A DNA stretch of 14,881 nucleotides, from contig JAFTEP010000058.1 in NCBI GenBank assembly GCA_017453605.1, forward strand, positions 1-14,881, read 5' to 3'. Origin of the DNA: Clostridia bacterium (lineage in GTDB: Bacteria > Bacillota > Clostridia > Oscillospirales > SIG627). A model generated the notes under the pieces. It worked only from the letters and a program-made list of their open reading frames with translations, made no database searches and was not told where the DNA came from. This document shows positions 1 through 5,600 of the stretch, piece after piece. The stretch's first letter is position 1; every line of letters begins with the position of its first letter. The translations under genes were made by a program, and so were the position numbers.

Positions 1-141
1 GAGGAAGACAAAAAGCTCCTCACAGAAGCGGGGATCGAACCCCTTGACGACGATCTTCTGGCTGAAGTGTCGGGCGGACGGATGGGCTCCGGTTCCACGT
101 CGTCCTCAGGGTCTCACTTTAAACCCCGCGAGATACCGTAA
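1..141 (+). CDS. RiPP/bacteriocin-like precursor peptide, copy 1 (5' truncated)
   Basis: The frame is open from base 1 and ends at TAA 139-141; its start lies outside the window. The visible 46 residues form a leader ending in a double-glycine site (LLAEVSGG, residues 19-26) and a 20-residue core. The core is rich in Ser and Gly, has one Thr and no Cys, and ends in HFKPREIP. The acidic-hydrophobic stretch GIEPLDDDLL before Gly-Gly resembles Nif11-like and other double-glycine leaders, which are normally cleaved by the C39 peptidase domain of a dedicated ABC exporter (family knowledge). Without Cys, lanthionine or thioether rings are not expected, so the peptide may be unmodified, modified on Ser/Thr, or a signal. 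The paralog directly downstream, with the same Gly-Gly position and the same core length, supports it as a real gene. The exact family is not recognised, and no maturation gene is in view. Confidence 0.6.
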   Translation, partial: EEDKKLLTEAGIEPLDDDLLAEVSGGRMGSGSTSSSGSHFKPREIP

Positions 142-355
142 AGGAGAAAGACTATGAAAAACGAAAGATCCATAAATATATCAGCGACGATCTGAAAAAG
201 AAGCTCGCCGCGTGCAAGTGCCGGGATGAACTAATAAAGCTCCTTTCCGAGGCGGGGATCGAAGCCCTGGACGACGATCTTCTGGCGCAAGTTGCGGGTG
301 GTCTTATCGATCCGGACTTTATTTCACCTTACAGCAGGCCTTACAAACCCCGCGA
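28..355 (+). repeat. Tandem gene duplication, 224-base offset
   Basis: Bases 28-131 and 252-355 are diverged direct copies at a constant 224-base offset with no indel between leader and core end. The best-conserved blocks are around GCGGGGATCGAA (28 and 252), GACGACGATCTTCTGG (45 and 269) and AAACCCCGCGA (121 and 345). The core interior between the conserved ends has diverged almost completely, a pattern expected of precursor genes that keep the leader for recognition and vary the product. Confidence 0.7.
140..146 (+). promoter_or_regulatory. Ribosome binding site of precursor copy 2
   Basis: AAAGGAG overlaps the stop codon of copy 1 and lies 7 bases before ATG 154-156. This is an ideal Shine-Dalgarno arrangement, so it fixes ATG 154 as the intended start and implies that both copies share a transcript. 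It matters because that ATG is not in the frame that carries the conserved leader. Confidence 0.7.
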
Positions 356-365
356 AATGCTCTGA
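154..365 (+). pseudogene. RiPP/bacteriocin-like precursor peptide, copy 2, frame-broken
   Basis: ATG 154 with its strong ribosome binding site opens a 13-codon frame that stops at TGA 193-195. The leader and core matching copy 1 are in the -1 frame, which runs to TGA 363-365 and has no ATG, GTG or TTG of its own near the ribosome binding site. The break can be repaired at the A5 run (157-161) just after the ATG. With one more A the product would be 70 residues: a basic N-terminus (MKKRKIHKYISDDLKKKL), a CKC motif at 21-23, GIEALDDDLL, Gly-Gly at 49-50, and a core starting LIDPDF and ending PYKPREML. Over 26 aligned leader positions 19 match copy 1, and both cores are 20 residues with KPRE at core positions 15-18. 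The possibilities are a dead copy, a phase-variable copy, recoding or an assembly error. The leader's integrity beyond the break argues for a recent or reversible event. Confidence 0.6.
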
Positions 366-380
366 AAAAATTTGCCGCGA

Positions 381-398
381 TCCGGCGCTCACGCCGGA
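381..398 (+). other. GC-rich hairpin before the terminator
   Basis: TCCGGCG (381-387) pairs perfectly with CGCCGGA (392-398) around a CTCA loop, starting 15 bases after the stop codon of precursor copy 2. Its right arm, extended to 392-400, is also a perfect 9-base complement of 411-419 inside the next hairpin, so the two structures are partly exclusive. It may only protect the 3' end of the transcript, or it may take part in a regulated terminator. Confidence 0.5.
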
Positions 399-402
399 CC
401 GT

Positions 403-438
403 GCCCCGGAGGTCCGGCGGACCCGCCGGGGCTTTTTT
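403..438 (+). terminator. Intrinsic terminator of the precursor cassette
   Basis: GCCCCGG (403-409) pairs with CCGGGGC (426-432). Inside it GGTCC (411-415) pairs with GGACC (419-423), with small bulges between the two stems, and six T follow at 433-438. This is a strong Rho-independent terminator that ends the precursor transcript 12 bases before the -35 box of the next promoter. Confidence 0.85.
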
Positions 439-449
439 ATCCAAAAACC

Positions 450-478
450 TTTACAAAAGCCTGATTTTTTGTTATAAT
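450..478 (+). promoter_or_regulatory. Housekeeping sigma promoter of the yybS-gdpP operon
   Basis: TTTACA (450-455) and TATAAT (473-478) are separated by exactly 17 bases, five and six matches to the SigA/sigma-70 consensus. The flanks are AT-rich in an otherwise GC-rich region. Transcription would start near 485 and leave a leader of about 37 bases before yybS. The position right after a terminator marks the start of the core operon. Confidence 0.85.
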
Positions 479-507
479 AAATCATTACAGTGGGTAGTTA
501 TAGAAAA

Positions 508-515
508 AAGGAGGG
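508..515 (+). promoter_or_regulatory. Ribosome binding site of yybS
   Basis: AAGGAGGG lies 6 bases before TTG 522-524. The strength and spacing of this site support the non-ATG start. Confidence 0.75.
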
Positions 516-521
516 AGAGCT

Positions 522-1628
522 TTGAACGTCGAGAACGTTCCCGAGGCAAAAAAGGACCGTTCGTCTGTTATTCTTCAGGCGCTCGCCTTCATTTTCGCGT
601 TTCTTTCCACCTCGTTTCTTTTGGGCTCGGGCTTTCTCGCGGCGGTGCTTTCTTCCGCGGTTTCCTGCGCGGACTACCTTTCCAAAAGGGGCAGGCTGTG
701 TTTTCTCGGCTCCGTCCTCGGAGGCGGCGCGGGCTACGTTTTCACGGCTTTCGTAAGAGACAGCGTCGTAAGGCTTATTTTTGACGCGGCGCTGTTCGGA
801 AAGGAATTCAGCCTCGTCTTCGATCTCAGGCTCCACGCGCTCGTGCTGTTTTTATTCATCCCGCTTCTTTCGTTCGTCTTCTGCTCCTGTGTCGCAAAGC
901 GCGCTTCACGGTCTGTCTGCGTGGCGGCGTCGACCGGTGTGATCGCCGTCGCGATGTTCGTTCAGCTCGCGATCTTCTGCGTAGGGAAGTATTCCGACTT
1001 TTCATTCGCGCTTTTGAAAGAAAAGCTCGGCGTGCTCATCGGCCTGTTGGAGGGGATGCTCTCCGGCGAGAACGGCAAATTCTGGTCCGAGTATCTTTCG
1101 GGCTATCCCGGCACCGTCTTCACCGCCGAACAGTTTTCCAAGATCGCATCCGCCGCCGTCTACTCCCTGCCTTCCGTCGCCGCTCTGTTTTGCGGAGCCC
1201 TCGCTTTTCTTCACAGCTTCTGCGTCAAGAGGGCGCTCGGGCGTTCCGGAGCTCTCGGCTTCATCTACACCGACGGCTGGATCTTCATCCCCGGCATCGT
1301 GACCGCCGTCGTCTACATCGTCCTGTTTGTCGTCATGACGCTCAGTTCTCTGTTTTCCGGGGAGCAGGACGAAATGTATTTCGGTCTGAACGTCATCGTG
1401 ACCCTTCTTTCCGGAGCCTTCCTCATCACCGGCGTGACCGCCGTCAGATGGTTCGTCGGGGTCAGAAGCCGGGCCGGGATGAAGTTCAGCCCTCTGTGGA
1501 TCGCGGTCCTGATCGCGAGTCTTATTCTGTTCCCGACCGTCATCGTCTCTCTTGTCCGCCTCGCGGGTCTCGCGATGGTCTTTCTGAGGGAGGCTTCGCG
1601 CCGCAAGAAGGAGCCGCCCGAATCCTGA
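522..1628 (+). CDS. yybS: YybS-like polytopic membrane protein (DUF2232 type)
   Basis: The 368-residue protein is very hydrophobic. Likely membrane segments are near residues 17-50 (probably two), 60-78, 104-123, 132-153, 213-234, 255-278, 288-309 and 323-353 (one or two), with a basic cytoplasmic tail (REASRRKKEPPES). The start is TTG with a strong ribosome binding site. No catalytic motif is recognised. The name rests mainly on context: in Bacillus subtilis and many Bacillota a DUF2232 membrane protein, YybS, lies directly before gdpP-rplI, and size and topology agree. Its biochemical role is not established; some DUF2232 proteins have been compared with membrane components of transporters. 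It is the first gene after the strong promoter, so it should be well transcribed. A different multi-span protein in the same slot cannot be excluded without a profile search. Confidence 0.7.
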   Translation: MNVENVPEAKKDRSSVILQALAFIFAFLSTSFLLGSGFLAAVLSSAVSCADYLSKRGRLCFLGSVLGGGAGYVFTAFVRDSVVRLIFDAALFGKEFSLVFDLRLHALVLFLFIPLLSFVFCSCVAKRASRSVCVAASTGVIAVAMFVQLAIFCVGKYSDFSFALLKEKLGVLIGLLEGMLSGENGKFWSEYLSGYPGTVFTAEQFSKIASAAVYSLPSVAALFCGALAFLHSFCVKRALGRSGALGFIYTDGWIFIPGIVTAVVYIVLFVVMTLSSLFSGEQDEMYFGLNVIVTLLSGAFLITGVTAVRWFVGVRSRAGMKFSPLWIAVLIASLILFPTVIVSLVRLAGLAMVFLREASRRKKEPPES

Positions 1629-1637
1629 CTTTTCCCT

Positions 1638-1666
1638 GCGACACCCGAATTTTTATAGGATATAAC
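1638..1666 (+). promoter_or_regulatory. Possible weak promoter before gdpP
   Basis: In the 101-base gap between yybS and gdpP, GCGACA (1638-1643) and TATAAC (1661-1666) are 17 bases apart, with four and five matches to the sigma-70 consensus. The leader would be about 57 bases. No convincing terminator is present in this gap, so read-through from yybS is also expected. Confidence 0.3.
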
Positions 1667-1729
1667 GCGAAAAACTCTTTTGTCTTTTTGCTTTGACACT
1701 CACGGCAAAGCTTTTTAAAGGAGCATCGA

Positions 1730-3715
1730 ATGAAAAAACACAATCAGAGATTTCAGATCATTCTGATCTCGTTTGCGGTGCTGTTCGCGTACTGCGCGGT
1801 CTGCGCTTTTGTCGATCTCAAGCTTTTATGGATCGGAGCGGCTTTCGTCGCGATCGAGATCTGCGGCTTCGCGGTCCTGAACAGGCTTTCACGCCGCCGC
1901 CGTTCGGTCGTCGAAAAGGGAGCAAAGCTTCTCGACAACGACGTTTCGCTGCGGCTCCTCACCGGTTTTTCGGACGGCATCGCCGTTCTCGACAGGAACG
2001 GACGGATCCTGTGGTACAACGACGCTTTCTGCGCCGTCGTCGGCACTGAGGTCATCAAGGCCGAAACGGACGTCAGCGATCTTCTCGTCCGCCGCCTTGA
2101 TATGATCTCTCTTCTCGAGTGCGCCATCAACGGAGGCGGTCAGCGTCTCGAAGCGGAGACCAGGACCGGACAGTTCGGCGTCGTGCCCTACCAGTTCGGC
2201 TCCGAAAACGAGTTCTATCTCACCGTGTGGTACGATCTCGGCGAGATCACCGCTCTCAAAAACGAGGCGCGGATCAAAAACCCCGTCATTTTATACATCA
2301 CCGTCGACAATTCCGCCGAATCCTCGGGATATATGCAGGGCAGCTACCGCGCGGTGACCGCCAAGATCTCGATCCTCCTGAAGGATTGGGCGCAGTCTCT
2401 CGACTCAGTCATCCACGAGGTCGACCGCGACAGATACGCCCTCATCATCGAAGAGGGCAGACTGAGCGAGGTCGCCGAAAAGAAGTTCGACGTTCTCGAC
2501 AGCGTCAGAGAGCTTTCCGCTGATCAGACCGACATCCCCGTCACCGTCTCCATCGGCTGCGCCTGCATCGACGGAGATCTTGCCGAAAAGGACGAGGCTT
2601 CGCGACGCGCCCTCGATCTCGCGCTGCAGAGAGGCGGCGATCAGGCGGTCCTGAAGACAAGGAACGCCACCGAGTTCTACGGCGGACGCACCAAGACCGT
2701 TCAGAAGCGCACGAAGATCCGTTCCAGGATTATCGCCGGCGAACTTATCGGACTCATGAAGAACGCCGACAACGTCATCATCATGGGCCACCGTTACGCC
2801 GATCACGACTCCGTCGGCGCCTGCGTCGGCATCGCGAGGCTCGCCGGGGAATACTGCCGGAAAGTCAATATAGTCGTCAATCCCGACGACGTCAACCTCA
2901 AGCCGATCTTCAAGAAGCTGCGCGGAATAGAGTTCTACGAAGACAAGTTCATCGACGGCAGCGCCGCTCAGGACCTCATCGGCACCGGCACGCTTCTTGT
3001 TATCTGCGACGTGAACAATGTGAAGATGTTCGAAGCGCCCTCGCTCTTTTTCAACTGCGCTTCGAGCGTCATTATCGACCATCACCGCAAGACCGAGGAA
3101 TTCGCGGTCCCGCCGAAGATCTCCTACATCGAACCCTCGGCTTCTTCCGCGAGCGAGCTTGTCAGCGAGATCCTCGAACAGACTCTCTCTCCGGGCATCC
3201 TTCTGAAAGAAGAGGCGGAACTCTTATTTGCCGGAATGCTTCTCGACACCAAGCATTTCTCGCGCAACACCGGCGTCCGCACCTTCTCCGCCGCCCTCTA
3301 TCTCAGGGGCGAGGGAGCCAGCCCCGGAGAAGCCCAGCTTCTGTTCGGGACGAGGTTCGACGAGTTCACCAGGGAAGTGCGCTTTGAATCGAACGTTGTC
3401 GTCTACCGCGGGATCTTCGCGATCTCCGCCTGGGACGGCGCCGCCGACGGCGAGGACCGCATCGCGGCTTCCAAGGCGGCGGACAGACTTTTGGGGATCG
3501 ACGGAGTGAGGGCGAGCTTCGCTCTGTGTCAGATCGACGGGGTCGTGCATATCTCCGCGCGTTCCTCCGGCAAGGTCAACGTCCAGCTCATCCTCGAAAA
3601 GCTCAACGGCGGCGGATATTTCGACGCGGCGGGCGCTCAGATGAAGGACGTTTCCCTGAAGGAAGCGATGAATATGCTCAAAAAAGCCATCGACGAATAC
3701 GCCGACGAGGCGTGA
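1730..3715 (+). CDS. gdpP: Cyclic-di-AMP phosphodiesterase GdpP (YybT family)
   Basis: This 661-residue membrane-anchored enzyme would hydrolyse cyclic-di-AMP to pApA, controlling potassium and osmotic balance and cell-wall stress responses in Bacillota (family knowledge). The layout is canonical. Two N-terminal membrane helices lie at about 10-50 and a PAS-like domain at about 68-150 (start FSDGIAVLDRNGRILWYN). A degenerate GGDEF domain follows at about 175-310, where SVSIGCAC is recognisable but no GGDEF sequence is present. The DHH/DHHA1 phosphoesterase spans about 335-658. Metal-binding residues are visible in GHRYADHDS (H354, D358, D360) and in IDHH (D450, H451, H452). The C-terminal glycine-rich stretch LNGGGYFDAAGAQ is typical of DHHA1. 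Length matches the usual 650-660. ATG has AAAGGAG 6 bases upstream. It precedes rplI by 31 bases, the classic Bacillota arrangement. Confidence 0.95.
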   Translation: MKKHNQRFQIILISFAVLFAYCAVCAFVDLKLLWIGAAFVAIEICGFAVLNRLSRRRRSVVEKGAKLLDNDVSLRLLTGFSDGIAVLDRNGRILWYNDAFCAVVGTEVIKAETDVSDLLVRRLDMISLLECAINGGGQRLEAETRTGQFGVVPYQFGSENEFYLTVWYDLGEITALKNEARIKNPVILYITVDNSAESSGYMQGSYRAVTAKISILLKDWAQSLDSVIHEVDRDRYALIIEEGRLSEVAEKKFDVLDSVRELSADQTDIPVTVSIGCACIDGDLAEKDEASRRALDLALQRGGDQAVLKTRNATEFYGGRTKTVQKRTKIRSRIIAGELIGLMKNADNVIIMGHRYADHDSVGACVGIARLAGEYCRKVNIVVNPDDVNLKPIFKKLRGIEFYEDKFIDGSAAQDLIGTGTLLVICDVNNVKMFEAPSLFFNCASSVIIDHHRKTEEFAVPPKISYIEPSASSASELVSEILEQTLSPGILLKEEAELLFAGMLLDTKHFSRNTGVRTFSAALYLRGEGASPGEAQLLFGTRFDEFTREVRFESNVVVYRGIFAISAWDGAADGEDRIAASKAADRLLGIDGVRASFALCQIDGVVHISARSSGKVNVQLILEKLNGGGYFDAAGAQMKDVSLKEAMNMLKKAIDEYADEA

Positions 3716-3746
3716 AGATAAAATCTATACTGAAAGGGTGAAAACA

Positions 3747-4193
3747 GTGAAGATATACCTTATGAAGGATTTTCCCACTCTCGGCAAGAAGGGCGAGATC
3801 GTCAACGTCAGCGACGGCTACGCCCGCAACTTCCTGCTCCCGAGAGGGATCGGCGCGATCGCAGACGCCAAATTGGAAAACGACGTGAAGAACAGCGAGT
3901 CTTCCAAAGCGTACCGCGCGGCTCAGGAACTCGCCGCGGCAAAGGAGCTCGCAAAGAAGCTCGAGGAGATCACTCTGGTCTACGAGACCGACTCCGTTGA
4001 CGACGGCAGGCTTTACGGCGCCTTCACAAACGCTCACGCCGCCGAGCTTCTGGAAAAACAGCACGGCATCTCGGTCGACAAGAGAAAGATCGAAATGACC
4101 AACGTCAAGTCCGTCGGCGACTACACCGCGACGGTCAGACTTTACAGCGGCGTCAGCGCCGAACTGAAAATAAAGGTCAAGAACAAAGACTGA
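3747..4193 (+). CDS. rplI: Large-subunit ribosomal protein bL9
   Basis: This is bL9, a two-domain protein that binds 23S rRNA near the L1 stalk and helps maintain reading frame and ribosome spacing. The N-terminal domain shows the family signature GKKGEIVNVSDGYARNFLLP, followed by the long charged connecting helix (about residues 40-75) and the C-terminal domain. I take GTG 3747 as the start. It gives 148 residues and the family N-terminus MKIYLMKDF, and GAAAGGG (3732-3738) lies 8 bases upstream. A GTG at 3738 is in frame but would overlap that ribosome binding site and add three residues not found in the family. It lies between gdpP and dnaB, 18 bases before the latter. Confidence 0.95.
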   Translation: MKIYLMKDFPTLGKKGEIVNVSDGYARNFLLPRGIGAIADAKLENDVKNSESSKAYRAAQELAAAKELAKKLEEITLVYETDSVDDGRLYGAFTNAHAAELLEKQHGISVDKRKIEMTNVKSVGDYTATVRLYSGVSAELKIKVKNKD

Positions 4194-4211
4194 TTTTTCG
4201 GAGGATCTTTT

Positions 4212-5600
4212 ATGGCGAATCCGGCAAGTGACAAGGGCGAACTGGCGCTCGATCCCGGGCTCATAAGACAGCTGCCCTACTCCGTCGAGGCGGAGCAGGC
4301 TGTTCTCGGCGCGCTCATTATGGATCCGGAGAGGTTCGGAGAGGTCAGCGCGGTCGTCAAAGCCGAGGATTTCTTTATCGACAAGCATCAGGAGATCTTT
4401 GCCGCTCTTTTCGATCTCAACAACCTTAACGACAGCGTCGATCCCGTGACGCTCCTCAACGAGCTCGAGAAGAAGAACGTCTACACCCGCGAGGCGGGCA
4501 ACGCCTATATCCGCCAGCTCGCGGAGAACACTCCGTCGATCTCCAACGTCATGGACTATGCGCGCATAGTCCGCGACAAGTCTCTTCTGAGAAGTCTTGT
4601 CGTGGTCTCCGAGAAGATCCGCGACAGCGCCCTCGATCAGTCCAAGCCGGTCCAGGAGGTCATCGACAGCGCGGAGCAGATGATCTTCGATCTTTCGCGC
4701 GGCTTCATCACTCAGGATTTCTCGCATATAAAAGAGCTCATCAAGGAATACTACGCCGTCCTCAACAAGCTCACGACCGACAAAGATGCCACGCGCGGCA
4801 TCCCCACGAACTATTCCGGGCTCGACCGCATCCTCGTCGGGATGGCGCCGGGCGATCTCATCATCATCGGCGGCAGACCCGGTATGGGCAAGACGAGCCT
4901 TGCGATCAACATCGCCGTCAACGTCGCCAAGTATTCAAAAAAAGCGGTCGCCGTCTTTTCTCTTGAAATGTCAAAGCTCCAGCTTGTCGAAAGGATGCTC
5001 TCGTCCGAGGGAAGAGTCGACGGAAGAAAGCTCCACACTGGCGACGTCGAGGAGGAGGACTTCAACGCCATCGCCAGGGCGGCGGTGGGTCTGAGCAACA
5101 CCGACATCTATCTCGACGAAGCCGGCGGCATCACGGTCATGCAGATGCGTTCCAAGCTCAGAAGACTTGAAAATCTGGGTCTGGTCGTTATCGACTACCT
5201 CCAGCTCATGCACTCCGACAATTCGCGCCTGAGAGAGAACCGCGTGAACGAGATCGGCGATATAACCCGCAATCTCAAACTTATGGCTAAAGATCTCGGA
5301 GTTCCGATCATCCTCTGCACCCAGCTTTCGAGAAGCCCCGAAAAGCGCACGGGCGGCAACGAAAGCAAAAAGCCTCAGCTCTCCGACCTGAGAGACTCGG
5401 GAAACATCGAGCAGGACGCCGACGTCGTCCTTATGCTCTACCGCGAGGGCTACTACAACGAAGACGATCCCGAGGCGAAAAACCGCGCCGACTGTCTGGT
5501 CGCCAAAAACCGTCACGGCGAGACCGGCACGGTCCACCTTGCCTGGGAGTGTCAGTACACGAGGTTCACCGACGTTGAAAAACGATACGAAGAGACTTGA
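4212..5600 (+). CDS. dnaB: Replicative DNA helicase DnaB
   Basis: This 462-residue RecA-fold hexameric helicase unwinds DNA ahead of the replisome (called DnaC in Bacillus subtilis). The N-terminal domain begins at about residue 19 with LPYSVEAEQAVLGALIMDPE. The C-terminal ATPase domain starts near 195 with TNYSGLDRILVGMAPGDLII. Walker A is GGRPGMGKTS (220-229, catalytic K227), a conserved SLEMS motif follows, and Walker B is LVVIDYLQL (D328). SDLRDSGNIEQDADVV near 395-410 carries the terminal catalytic motifs. Length is normal and no intein is present. GGAGG (4200-4204) lies 7 bases before ATG. The 3' end overlaps the tilS start by 26 bases, so translation may be coupled. Confidence 0.97.
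   Translation: MANPASDKGELALDPGLIRQLPYSVEAEQAVLGALIMDPERFGEVSAVVKAEDFFIDKHQEIFAALFDLNNLNDSVDPVTLLNELEKKNVYTREAGNAYIRQLAENTPSISNVMDYARIVRDKSLLRSLVVVSEKIRDSALDQSKPVQEVIDSAEQMIFDLSRGFITQDFSHIKELIKEYYAVLNKLTTDKDATRGIPTNYSGLDRILVGMAPGDLIIIGGRPGMGKTSLAINIAVNVAKYSKKAVAVFSLEMSKLQLVERMLSSEGRVDGRKLHTGDVEEEDFNAIARAAVGLSNTDIYLDEAGGITVMQMRSKLRRLENLGLVVIDYLQLMHSDNSRLRENRVNEIGDITRNLKLMAKDLGVPIILCTQLSRSPEKRTGGNESKKPQLSDLRDSGNIEQDADVVLMLYREGYYNEDDPEAKNRADCLVAKNRHGETGTVHLAWECQYTRFTDVEKRYEET

Noticed and set aside
157..162. Programmed -1 frameshift at AAAAAC in precursor copy 2
   Set aside because: In the start-codon frame the heptamer is G AAA AAC, so the P-site lysine tRNA would slip onto GAA with a first-base mismatch. 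A missing A, phase variation or a sequencing error is simpler.
292..477. 61-residue plus-strand open frame across the precursor end and terminator
   Set aside because: It runs through the terminator hairpin and promoter in a different frame from the conserved leader and core, and has no ribosome binding site.
401..784. 127-residue plus-strand open frame overlapping the yybS start
   Set aside because: It includes the terminator and promoter, is Arg-rich, and conflicts with the well-supported yybS frame.
1693..1721. TTGACA before gdpP as a promoter
   Set aside because: The -35 match is perfect, but the -10 position at 17 bases reads TAAAGG and overlaps the ribosome binding site. The transcript would begin almost at the ATG.
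2405..3085. 226-residue minus-strand open frame inside gdpP
   Set aside because: It overlaps the catalytic part of gdpP, is Asp/Val/Gly-rich in the manner of a shadow frame, and has no start signals.
3678..4727. 349-residue minus-strand open frame opposite rplI and dnaB
   Set aside because: It lies antisense to two certain genes, and its composition reflects complementary codons. No motif was seen.
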